Assembly: GCA_900316255.1 (NCBI GenBank)
Contig: ONCI01000001.1
Coordinates: forward strand, 62,001-126,000
Length of the DNA: 64,000 nt
Reading direction: 5' to 3'
DNA from: an uncultured Eubacteriales bacterium
Lineage (GTDB): Bacteria > Bacillota > Clostridia > Oscillospirales > Oscillospiraceae
Shown: positions 50,201 to 56,982 of the stretch, one piece after another
How the letters are laid out: each line of letters begins with the position of its first letter
Numbering within the stretch: the stretch's first letter is position 1
Translations under genes and position numbers: made by a program
The notes under the pieces: generated by a model
Seen by the model: only the letters and a program-made list of their open reading frames with translations
The model's database searches: none
What the model was told of the DNA's origin: nothing

Positions 50201-51686
50201 TTCCGGTCTGTTCAATGTGTATTATCATACCCAGAATGTCGTTAACGACGTTGAAGTGAATGGCCAAATCGATGGTGATCTGATCGGGCGTGATTACAAC
50301 TTCGCTGACCAGGCTGTTACGAAGGTCGCGTTTACTCCTACCCATGTCACGCCGAAGTATGTGTTCCTTGGCTGGAAGCTTGCAAAGCCCGCTGGCTTCG
50401 ATGCAGATCATCCTGGCAGTTCTGAATTTGTTGGGGATCTCATCAAGCAGGGCGATGATTTCACCATCGATGCAAACTACGCGGATGGCAATCATAACAT
50501 CCACCTTGTTGCATTCTATGAGCTTGCTTCTGCGAACCCCGATACCCTGCCCGTCACCACTGTGACCTTTAATCCCAACTTCCCGGATGGGGCGACTGGA
50601 ACTTCCGGCGAAGCGAAGGCTTATGAGGGTGTTCCTCTCAACACGGCCATTGATCTTTCCAAGGAGAGCTTCACCTACACCGTGATCGAGAATGAGACGG
50701 AGACCGAGAAGACCTGTGCCATCCCGACCTTTACCTGGACGGGTTACACGCTGATCGGCTGGAACCATGATCAGGCCGCAGCCACTGCCGGTACCGTCGA
50801 GTTCAAGCTCACCGATGTCGTCGGTATTGACAATGAGGATCCCGATGACAACACCCTCTACGCTGTGTGGCAGCGTCAGCACTTCTATGTGTTCCACTCC
50901 TACACCGGCGAGCTGGAAGCCATCGAGCTCCCGACTGACGGCAGCACGGTTGATTTAACCAAGAAGCTTTCTGATCACACCCTCTATGGCGGTTACTTCA
51001 AGTCTTACCTCAATGATCCTGCCTTTGCCACCGAGGACAACAAGGCTGATGCCGTTGCCGCAGAGGGCGGCAAGATCGTGATCACGAGCAATACTTATGA
51101 CGGTTCCGCCTCTTACCTCCGCAATGATCAGAATAAGATCTGCCTCTTCTGGTCCAAGGCTCAGGCTTATTACGAGGATGGTTCCAAGCTGGATCCCGTT
51201 GCCGAGACGGTCTATTATCTGCGTGAGGTTCCCGATTACTTCCTGGGCTTCCGTCTCCAGTATGTGTATGACTGGTACTATGGCAACAGGATCGATAACC
51301 TCTTCCTGATGACTTCTCTGGACAACAATGTTTACCAGGAAGCTGGCTTTGCGGTTGCGATCACCAGCCCCGGCGACAAGCAGGCTAAGTTCTATGCCTC
51401 GTATAAGATCGCTATTGATGATCCGAATTCGAACAAGGAAGCTTACTCCGTCACGATCAATGCCGAGACCATCAACCATCATGCTGGCGGCATCGTCGGC
51501 GTGTGGGACGGCGTGACTGAACTTGTGAAGAACGTTGACGCGGGTTCTAAGTTCTCCGTCCTTCCCTACTGGATCACCCTTGACGGCATCCGTGTCGATG
51601 ACACGCGCGACGTGCGTACCTTCGATATCGGCGATAAGACCATCAACGAAGGCACTGGCCTTTCTGAGGTCGAGGTCACGCCCTAA
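47211..51686 (+). CDS. Large secreted InlB-repeat (Listeria-Bacteroides repeat) protein
   Basis: The 1491-residue protein has a signal peptide (MSKRLTKVLSLVLTLVMFLS, cleavage near TPAFA). An N-terminal adhesin-like domain (about 60-210) is followed by many InlB-type B-repeats with the FxGWY...FD...I..D.TLYAKW pattern (for example FAGWYYKGSVDDPFDG, FQGWYDNADGMGEPFDF, FVGWYNAADDKVYDFD). No sortase motif or C-terminal membrane helix exists, so attachment is unclear. The part encoded by about 48700-49470 is AT-richer than the rest, suggesting mosaic exchange. ATG 47211 has AAGGAGG ten bases upstream; frames starting earlier lack a signal peptide at the N-terminus. Confidence 0.85.
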   Translation: MSKRLTKVLSLVLTLVMFLSVSTPAFALGGGDIGRDFGRDIGENEIRDFEPAGEIAEEEELDYFQTTVEANGSQVTVEAPMGALPTLAELRAETVEVEDVRAAVESVLEGEANILLAMDISFWLNGIEIEPEEPVRVKISAPELEGKSNLTLVHIPDAADPETVELIDEGDLSFALGTNEIAFQADSFSIYVITDDSGLQTPRYIYHFLSDLEGTPYVFVNKAGDSVDYQIVKNDEKLDDPGEPVVGLEKKFLGWFLVEKNGDSYSYIGDAIDFDQPHPKASTTITEDTDVYVAARYGQVFIVTFYDNTIDAAEGDRHIISKRLAYLDEGATTAEVRVDNVNVPTAATKVLTGWYSEDYADTPTDRTIKEYPSWKEVKGDCKLYPVFTDGHWLRFAGGAPGSGAGYRSAIFVTENTQASELANLGTVTREGYDFAGWYYKGSVDDPFDGTEAATSASGATIDAEDLLERAKAESITLYGHWTGKTVKYKVARWFENADDEEYSYGYTGVTALTEHNGTAGETTNFTPENVSGFTAQAVEQQTIKGDGTTIVNVYYKRNTYSLRFYSAKRNGTEYENLRITAKFGADIHDQWPGSKPGTESYGAAWYVNTNQNDSTYVQSVATMPLNGASFYRMTGGNRTLAIVFRTQNIGGGNSFTDFLRAPYSGYTSYVTTADDYIHFDGFSLNAYSQANANTIRQNATGDSDAVYNANYNRSPRIGTSYSDGTYVNGAYTLYFYYLRNQYDISFNLLKSGVDEDGRAVNAPSDLSDIYYEANIASTKETQIAALNQQFTPGETRIEVLNEGTYIFQGWYDNADGMGEPFDFNQEMPASDITLYAKWDRVWYLINIDPRGGEILPDHAESTYTWLQYGQKLVEYNILRPFVQTDTSYSGDKYYYVSVLSEDDPHIADPEQYVDEDFRNEEGYIASNYRKAFYVKVSEFNSLPQIYKDNTDTTVVYREANDLDNWAFVGWYNAADDKVYDFDQAIEGETSIYAKWRRSGLFNVYYHTQNVVNDVEVNGQIDGDLIGRDYNFADQAVTKVAFTPTHVTPKYVFLGWKLAKPAGFDADHPGSSEFVGDLIKQGDDFTIDANYADGNHNIHLVAFYELASANPDTLPVTTVTFNPNFPDGATGTSGEAKAYEGVPLNTAIDLSKESFTYTVIENETETEKTCAIPTFTWTGYTLIGWNHDQAAATAGTVEFKLTDVVGIDNEDPDDNTLYAVWQRQHFYVFHSYTGELEAIELPTDGSTVDLTKKLSDHTLYGGYFKSYLNDPAFATEDNKADAVAAEGGKIVITSNTYDGSASYLRNDQNKICLFWSKAQAYYEDGSKLDPVAETVYYLREVPDYFLGFRLQYVYDWYYGNRIDNLFLMTSLDNNVYQEAGFAVAITSPGDKQAKFYASYKIAIDDPNSNKEAYSVTINAETINHHAGGIVGVWDGVTELVKNVDAGSKFSVLPYWITLDGIRVDDTRDVRTFDIGDKTINEGTGLSEVEVTP

Positions 51687-51696
51687 TTGACCTGGT

Positions 51697-51731
51697 CCGG
51701 ATTTTCCCGGGTTTTACCCGGGAAGATCCGG
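51697..51731 (+). terminator. Strong hairpin after the InlB-repeat gene
   Basis: CCGGATTTTCCCGGG-TTTTA-CCCGGGAAGATCCGG, a 15-pair stem with one wobble and no following T-run. It may stabilise the 3' end or reduce readthrough into the small gene at 51766. Confidence 0.6.
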
Positions 51732-51765
51732 GAGTCCGAACTTCCCTGTGTTTTGAGGTCTATCT

Positions 51766-52083
51766 ATGAAAAAATACGCAATTATTGTATTGGTTTTGCT
51801 TCTTGCTGCAGGTCTCCTGTTTGTGCCTGGGCTTTTGCATAAAAAGGATGTTTCTGCTGAACAGGATGCGGTGGAACAGGTTTCCGCGGATCCTTCTGAT
51901 GCAGACGCTTCCCAGGCCGAGCCGGTTTATGTTTCTGATCCGGTTTACGGAGATCAGATCACGGAAGAGGAGCTGGAACAGCTCAAGGAGCAGGATTCCG
52001 GTGAGGATGCGCCTGCCGGCCTCTATGTCGGTGATGAGTATGTCATCGAACTGGAAGAGACTCAGGACACAGGCGGTTTTTGA
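51766..52083 (+). CDS. Small acidic membrane-anchored protein ending in DTGGF
   Basis: The 105-residue protein has an N-terminal signal-anchor (MKKYAIIVLVLLLAAGLLF) and a strongly acidic extracytoplasmic part ending DEYVIELEETQDTGGF. I recognise no domain. A protein of the same design (membrane helix, acidic region, ...DLEIIIPDDQESDGF) is encoded at 55284 beside a second PqqD and nucleotidyltransferase gene, so it is a recurring part of this island, perhaps a substrate or anchor. GAGGT precedes the ATG by seven bases. The next gene starts 38 bases downstream. Confidence 0.65.
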   Translation: MKKYAIIVLVLLLAAGLLFVPGLLHKKDVSAEQDAVEQVSADPSDADASQAEPVYVSDPVYGDQITEEELEQLKEQDSGEDAPAGLYVGDEYVIELEETQDTGGF

Positions 52084-52121
52084 CTTCAATTCCGGTCAAT
52101 TTATCGAAAGGAGATATGTAT

Positions 52122-52388
52122 ATGAATTTCGTACCTTATTCTACTTACTATGTTTTGTCTGCAGCTGATTACGCTATTCTTCAAGAGTCTATGGAGATTT
52201 ATTTAGCTGATCATCTGGATGATCCTGCGTATTATGATTTTTCTTCTGATTTCGTACAGTCTGATGACGGTTATTACGTCGCCGGCGCCGGTGACATCAG
52301 TGAGGAAGAGGCTGGTTTCCTAGCTTTTATGGGTATCGGCGAATACTTGGATTACAAGAAGTCCACGGAGTCTACCAATTTCTTCTGA
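52122..52388 (+). CDS. 88-residue peptide, candidate modified precursor
   Basis: The small acidic protein is rich in tyrosine and aspartate (MNFVPYSTYYVLSAADYAIL ... ending KKSTESTNFF) and matches no family I know. ATG 52122 has AAAGGAG eight bases upstream; ATG 52116 would be too close. A clear terminator follows at once, then a kinase-like gene and a PqqD gene. A short, strongly terminated gene in front of modification genes is the usual arrangement for a ribosomal peptide precursor, which is the basis of this inference. No lasso- or lanthipeptide-type core is obvious. Confidence 0.55.
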   Translation: MNFVPYSTYYVLSAADYAILQESMEIYLADHLDDPAYYDFSSDFVQSDDGYYVAGAGDISEEEAGFLAFMGIGEYLDYKKSTESTNFF

Positions 52389-52406
52389 TTTTTTGTATGG
52401 TTTCAG

Positions 52407-52450
52407 GAAGAAAGGTATAGAAGACTTTTCTATACCTTTCTTTTCTGTTT
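52407..52450 (+). terminator. Terminator between the 88-residue peptide and the kinase gene
   Basis: GAAAGGTATAGAA-GAC-TTTTCTATACCTTTC followed by TTTTCTGTTTT. Partial readthrough would give high peptide and low enzyme expression. Confidence 0.85.
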
Positions 52451-52460
52451 TCTGAATGAA

Positions 52461-53204
52461 ATGCCTATGAATTCATTTTTGCTCCCAAGGTACTCTTCTC
52501 GGATCCGGCTTGCCGGCTGCGAGCTGCCCTGCCGCTTTGTGTTTCCGGAAACCGCTTCTTTTTTCGGTTCCTCCGCGCTGCCCTCTGAAGGTCAAGAAGA
52601 TGGGATCTCGGTCCCTGTCTATGAATGGGAAGCCTGGCTCCGGAGCGGCGGTGTTCAGGATCCTCATGCGGAATTCTCGTCTTTTACGGCCTGTTCTTCG
52701 GACGCGCTTCTGGAATATGACAGGATGATCCTCCATGGGGTCAGTTTTCGTTTTCGGGATCGGGCATGGCTTCTCTGCGCGTCTTCCGGCGTGGGTAAGT
52801 CCACGCAGGTCCGCTTTTTGCAGGAGCTCTATCCCGGCGAGTTTTCTGTGATCTGCGGGGATCGCACGATCCTTCAACTCACGGAGGAGGGCGGCGTTAT
52901 GGCGCATCCTTCTCCCTGGAACGGCAAGGAGGGCTGGCATGGCGCCCCTGCCGCTCCTCTTGCGGGAATTTTATGTCTGGAGCGCGGTGAGGAGACGTCT
53001 TTCCTTCGTTATACCCCGGATCAGGCTGTGATCCCTGTTTTCCGCAGCTTGATCGCCACCTTTTCTTCGGAGTCGCTCATTCGCAGGATCGCCGCCTTCG
53101 AGACGCAGCTTTTACGTAGGGTCCCCGTATGGCGCTATGTGAATGGCGGCGTGCCGGATTCCTCGCGCCTTTTATACGATCATTTGTGCAGACAGGAGGC
53201 TTGA
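52461..53204 (+). CDS. HPr kinase-like (HprK-related) protein
   Basis: The 247-residue protein has a P-loop SSGVGKST at residues 108-115 within WLLCASSGVGKSTQVRFLQE, and a following VICGDRTIL segment with the acidic residue expected after the P-loop in HprK-related kinases. The N-terminal 95 residues are a diverged beta-rich domain. HprK-like proteins beside PqqD and nucleotidyltransferase genes are known from paeninodin-type lasso peptide clusters, where they phosphorylate the peptide. No good ribosome-binding site precedes ATG 52461 or ATG 52467. PqqD follows after three bases. Confidence 0.75.
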   Translation: MPMNSFLLPRYSSRIRLAGCELPCRFVFPETASFFGSSALPSEGQEDGISVPVYEWEAWLRSGGVQDPHAEFSSFTACSSDALLEYDRMILHGVSFRFRDRAWLLCASSGVGKSTQVRFLQELYPGEFSVICGDRTILQLTEEGGVMAHPSPWNGKEGWHGAPAAPLAGILCLERGEETSFLRYTPDQAVIPVFRSLIATFSSESLIRRIAAFETQLLRRVPVWRYVNGGVPDSSRLLYDHLCRQEA

Positions 53205-53207
53205 ACC

Positions 53208-53495
53208 ATGCAGTATCAATGCACGCCCGGTGTCGTTATGGTAAAGATCTGCGGGACCCGTCTTTTGGTTCCGACTCATGAGGCTTCTTCGCTTTGCCCC
53301 AATGTCGTTCGGTTATCACTCCCTGCTGCCATGGGATGGTCGGTGCTTCAGGCTGGGAATCCCGTTTCTGCGGTGGAACACATCTTTTCCATCCTGACCA
53401 AAAAGCCTGAGGATGAGGTCCGGGAAATCGTGGGGAAGGTGCTTTCCGGCCTTGTGGAGGCCGGCGCCCTTTCTGTCCGGGAGGATGAATCATGA
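53208..53495 (+). CDS. PqqD-like peptide-binding protein 1
   Basis: The 95-residue protein has the PqqD pattern: CTPGVVMVKICGTRLLVPT strands, then WSVLQAGNPVSAVEHIF, EIVGKVLSGLVEAGAL helices with the winged-helix layout. PqqD-like domains (RiPP recognition elements) bind leader peptides and deliver them to modifying enzymes. GGAGG precedes the ATG. The stop overlaps the nucleotidyltransferase by four bases. A paralogue is at 54989. Confidence 0.78.
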   Translation: MQYQCTPGVVMVKICGTRLLVPTHEASSLCPNVVRLSLPAAMGWSVLQAGNPVSAVEHIFSILTKKPEDEVREIVGKVLSGLVEAGALSVREDES

Positions 53496-54694
53496 ACCGG
53501 ATCCAGGAGAGCCTTCTACAGTGTTTTGGCTCTGTTCTTTCTGGCGTTGTTTACGCTGATCCTGGTTTCGACGAGGATCAATGGAACAGCCTCCTTCGTC
53601 TTTCAGCCGAGCAGGAGATCTTTCCCCTGATCTATCATGCCGTTTCCGCCTTTCCCTCACTATCCACTCTTCCTGCTGATCGGAAACGTCTTTTTCGTCA
53701 GCAGACCTTGGATCGCTTCTGCAGCCAGGTAAGGCAGACCAATGAGTTTCTGACCCTGGTTCAGCACATGCAGGCCGCGGGGATGGATCCCATCGTGCTG
53801 AAGGGGATCCTCTGCCGCAGTCTCTATCCCATCCCGTCTCTTCGCCCATCTGTGGACGAGGATCTGTTGGTCCCCCCGGAGGAGGCGGAGCAGTATCATC
53901 GTTTCCTCCTCTCCGAGGGGATGTTCTGTGATGATCCTGATGCGGAAGAGTTGAGTTATCATCGGGAGAATTCTCCCCTCTATATCGAGTTGCACACAAG
54001 CCTCTTTCCCATGGATGCGGAGGCCTACTCTGATCTGAACGCCCTGTTCCAGGGCGCTGAGGGCCGTTCGGTTCGCGTTCAGGTGGAGGACCTGAGTCTT
54101 CGCGCTCTCGCGCCTGCGGATCATCTGCTCTTTTTGATCTGCCATGCCTATAAGCATCTGCTCCACGGCGGCGTGGGGATCCGCCAGGTCGCGGATATGG
54201 CTCTGCTTGCCAATGCGCATCTGGACGAGATAAATTGGGAGGATCTTGCGGCCCGCTGCCGTCAGGCCGGACTGGAGACCTTTGCCGCGGCTCTGTTCCG
54301 CATCGCCGCACGGCATCTGACCCTGCGGGAAATTCCTGCGCCTTTTGCTTCACTTGAGGTGGACGTGGACCCGCTCCTGGAGGATATCCTTTCCGACGGC
54401 GTTTACGGCATGGAGGATGAGGACCGCGCCCACAGCGGCAGGATCACCCTGGAGGCCGTGGCGGCGGCTAAGCAGGGGAGAGAGGAACGTGGGATCTGGA
54501 ACAGTCTGTTCCCCGGGAAATCTTATCTGCAGACCAATTACCCCTATGCCCGGAAATATCCTATCCTTGTCCCCGTTGCCTGGGCCAATCGTCTGCTGCT
54601 CTACGTGCTGCGCAGAAAAGGCGATCCGGGCAAGAGTATCCAGATCGGTCGGGAACGGGTGGAGCTCCTGCGAAAATACAAGATCATACCCTGA
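53492..54694 (+). CDS. PF14907-type nucleotidyltransferase family protein 1
   Basis: The 400-residue protein carries the nucleotidyltransferase core VLKGILCRSLYPIPSLRPSVDEDLLVP (residues about 99-126) with the two active-site aspartate/glutamate positions in RPSVDEDLL, then HLLFLICHAYKHLLHGGVGIRQVADMALL. It fits the uncharacterised nucleotidyltransferase family seen in lasso-peptide and exopolysaccharide loci. The C-terminus ends RERVELLRKYKIIP. It overlaps PqqD 1 by four bases and is followed by a terminator. A damaged paralogue is at 55589. Confidence 0.82.
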   Translation: MNRIQESLLQCFGSVLSGVVYADPGFDEDQWNSLLRLSAEQEIFPLIYHAVSAFPSLSTLPADRKRLFRQQTLDRFCSQVRQTNEFLTLVQHMQAAGMDPIVLKGILCRSLYPIPSLRPSVDEDLLVPPEEAEQYHRFLLSEGMFCDDPDAEELSYHRENSPLYIELHTSLFPMDAEAYSDLNALFQGAEGRSVRVQVEDLSLRALAPADHLLFLICHAYKHLLHGGVGIRQVADMALLANAHLDEINWEDLAARCRQAGLETFAAALFRIAARHLTLREIPAPFASLEVDVDPLLEDILSDGVYGMEDEDRAHSGRITLEAVAAAKQGREERGIWNSLFPGKSYLQTNYPYARKYPILVPVAWANRLLLYVLRRKGDPGKSIQIGRERVELLRKYKIIP

Positions 54695-54732
54695 TTCGTT
54701 TTAGGCCCCCTGGGTCATGATGGTTCCTGGTA

Positions 54733-54772
54733 TTCCCACATCGGTGGTTTGCGTCACCGGTGTGGGATTTCT
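54733..54772 (+). terminator. Terminator closing the first peptide module
   Basis: TCCCACATCGGTG-GTTTGCGT-CACCGGTGTGGGA followed by TTTCTTAT. Confidence 0.8.
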
Positions 54773-54988
54773 TATATCCGGGAGGAATGCGGATCCTTCA
54801 TCCGAACAGGCGCAGACAGAGTATTGCTCTTGCATATCTTACAGGATTGCCACAAAAGTCTTACAGAGATGCCAAAGATTTTGCGGCTTTTCTGTAGTAT
54901 ATTAATCTTTAAGACCGCGCAGTTTTGCGTCCCACGCTGTGCGGCCGAAACTGTTTCGCTTGCTCATTCGCAGTGATCAGGAGGCGTG
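54773..54988. other. Intergenic region between the two peptide modules
   Basis: It is AT-richer than its surroundings. A weak promoter may lie near 54884-54906 (TTGCGG and TAATCT at 16 bases). No gene or repeat is seen. Confidence 0.35.
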
Positions 54989-55294
54989 ATGTCTATGCAG
55001 CAATATCTTACCAGGCCAGGGGTCGTTCTGACTTCGATCTGCGGGGAGTTTGTGCTGGTCGCCGCCAAGGCGGCCCGGGCTTCTGTCCCGGCCTATGCGC
55101 AGCTCAATGAGAGTTCTGCTTTTCTGTGGCGGCTTCTGGAGTCCGGCGTGGATACGGCTCAACTGGAAAAGTCTGTGATGGAAACATACGAGATCGAGGA
55201 TCCGGCCCAGGCCCGGTCCGCGATCGAGGCATTTATCGGGCAGATGGTCCAAAGCGGCTATCTGCTGAAGGAAGGAGAAAATCATGAAGAATAA
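54989..55294 (+). CDS. PqqD-like peptide-binding protein 2
   Basis: The 101-residue protein aligns with PqqD 1 across its length: RPGVVLTSICGEFVLVAAKAA, NESSAFLWRLLESGV, EAFIGQMVQSGYLL. AGGAGG at 54979-54984 serves ATG 54989 (four bases) or ATG 54995 (ten bases); GTG 54986 is too close. It begins the second module, and its end overlaps the small membrane protein gene by 11 bases. Confidence 0.8.
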   Translation: MSMQQYLTRPGVVLTSICGEFVLVAAKAARASVPAYAQLNESSAFLWRLLESGVDTAQLEKSVMETYEIEDPAQARSAIEAFIGQMVQSGYLLKEGENHEE

Positions 55295-55580
55295 GATTTG
55301 GATCGGGATCGCCGCCCTCCTTGTGGTGATCCTTGCGGTGCTGCTGGTCTGGAAGCCCTTTGGCGGAGCAGCCAAGGTTGAGCCGGAATCTCAGTCCGCG
55401 GCCGAGAGCTCTGCGCAGCAGACGGCTGAGAAGACGGAAGCTGCCCCCTCTGCCGAGCTCGGACAGACCTCTGAGGAAAAGACCGAGGAAGAGCAGGAGA
55501 CTTCCGAAGCGGTTATGCTGGAAAACGAGGGCGATCTGGAGATCATCATTCCCGACGATCAAGAGTCTGACGGTTTCTGA
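55284..55580 (+). CDS. Small acidic membrane-anchored protein ending in SDGF
   Basis: The 98-residue protein has a membrane helix (KIWIGIAALLVVILAVLLVW, residues 4-23), a low-complexity Glu/Ser/Ala region and the end DLEIIIPDDQESDGF. It parallels the protein at 51766 in design, length and C-terminal GF. GAAGGAG precedes the ATG; it overlaps PqqD 2. No domain is recognised. Possible roles are precursor, anchor or regulatory subunit of the nucleotidyltransferase that follows. Confidence 0.65.
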   Translation: MKNKIWIGIAALLVVILAVLLVWKPFGGAAKVEPESQSAAESSAQQTAEKTEAAPSAELGQTSEEKTEEEQETSEAVMLENEGDLEIIIPDDQESDGF

Positions 55581-55588
55581 TTTCTGAG

Positions 55589-56842
55589 ATGGACAAAGCG
55601 GAGGAGCTTTTCCTTGCTGCGTTGCGCAGCGCCCTGCATGGAGACGAACTGAAGCTGAACGAAAAGCCTGAGCAGGAGACCCTGCGCAGGCTTTTTCGCC
55701 TTGCCCGGGAGCAGAGTGTACTTCCCCTTGTGACCCAGTCCCTTGCCCAATGCGCAGAGACCCGGGATGCTGCTATTCTTCGCATTTATACGCGTCTTGC
55801 CCGGGCCGAGACTCTGCGTCAGGCCCGGCGCACCGGGGATTTCCTGCTCCTGCTGCGGCAGCTTTCCGCCCGCGGCTTGCGTCCCGCGGTGCTGAAGGGT
55901 ATTGTCTGCCGCAGCCTCTATCCCGAGCCGGAGCAGCGGCCCTCCTCGGATGAGGATCTGCTGATCTCACCCGAGGACTTTCCTCTCTATCATGATGCGT
56001 TCCTGGCCTGCGGCCTGCGGCTGAAGGACCCGGACCGTTCCCCGGATGGAGAGGATGAGGTAACCTACATTGATCCGGATCGGGACCTCTATCTGGAAGT
56101 GCATCTGCGGCCGTTCTCCGATGATGACGGGGCCTGCGGCGACTGCAGCCGGGCCTTTGCGGATGCGCTTTCCAGGGCTGTCCCCGTGCGGATCTATGGG
56201 CAATCGATTTATACCCTTGCGCACACGGATCATTTGCTGTATCTGATCTGTCATGCCTATAAGCACATTCTCTATGGCGGCGTGGGGCTTCGCCAGATCT
56301 GCGACATCTGCCTTTTTGCGCAGCGCTTTTTCCATGAGATCGACTGGGAGCTTGTCCGGCACTCCTGTGAGGACCTGGGCATCCTGTCGCTCGCCGGCGC
56401 GTTTTTCCGGGTGGGTCAGCGTTGGCTTTCCCTTTCGTGCCCCTCTGCTTTTGCGGATCCGGAGCTGGACGAGCTGCCCCTCCTGATCGATTGTCTCAGC
56501 GGCGGCGTCTATGGCGCGGAGGATCCGGACCGCCTCCACAGCAGCCGCATCACCCTGGAGGCTGTTGCCTCAGCCAGGCAGGGGAGGGCGCGCCGGGGTC
56601 TCTGGAACAGTCTTTTCCCGGGAAAAGATTATCTGCAGAGCTGTTATCCCTACGCCAGGAGATATCCCGGGAACGGGTGGAGCTCCTGCGAAAATACAAG
56701 ATCATTCCCTGAATTTTGCGTCAGATTTGAAACAGAGAGAAGCGCACCTGAATCAAGGGCGCTTTTCTCTGTTTCTGGGCCATGGTGCCTTTTTTCATCG
56801 GTAAAGACGGAATACAAGGTCGGTATTGCCGGAAAACAATAA
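55589..56842 (+). pseudogene. PF14907-type nucleotidyltransferase 2 with frameshifting C-terminal deletion
   Basis: The first 350 residues match paralogue 1 (LKGIVCRSLYPEPEQRPSSDEDLLIS, LLYLICHAYKHILYGGVGLRQ, WNSLFPGKDYLQSCYPYARRYP) and keep the active-site acids. After base 56667 an 88-base segment present in paralogue 1 (54562-54649) is missing. The conserved end RERVELLRKYKIIP continues in another frame, stopping at 56712. The intact frame instead reads 57 unrelated residues through a hairpin to 56842. The catalytic core may still work; the C-terminus is lost. Confidence 0.8.
56729..56775 (+). terminator. Hairpin after the original end of nucleotidyltransferase 2
   Basis: GAAACAGAGAGAAGCGC pairs with GCGCTTTTCTCTGTTTC with small mismatches. 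It lies 17 bases after the stop that the undeleted gene would have used, and inside the read-on frame. Confidence 0.65.
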
Positions 56843-56902
56843 CGCTTTAGAAGGAAAAACCGCATTTTCTCCTGTTTTTTGAAGTTTTCCCGGCAAAAGA
56901 AC

Positions 56903-56931
56903 TTGTGCTTTTTATCAGTCGATGTTATAAT
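56903..56931 (+). promoter_or_regulatory. Promoter of the ABC exporter
   Basis: TTGTGC (56903-56908), 17-base spacer, TATAAT (56926-56931). The direct repeat GTATGGCGTAAG occurs twice at 56941-56964, around the start of transcription. Confidence 0.75.
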
Positions 56932-56982
56932 CTATATTCAGTATGGCGTAAGGTATGGCGTAAGGTCGGAAGGGGAAGAGCA

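Noticed and set aside
52122..52388. Lasso-type core in the C-terminus of the 88-residue peptide (G-I-G-E-Y-L-D)
   Set aside because: The spacing from Gly to Asp could fit a seven-residue ring, but the usual Thr at position -2 and a B2 protease gene are missing, so the call is not supported.
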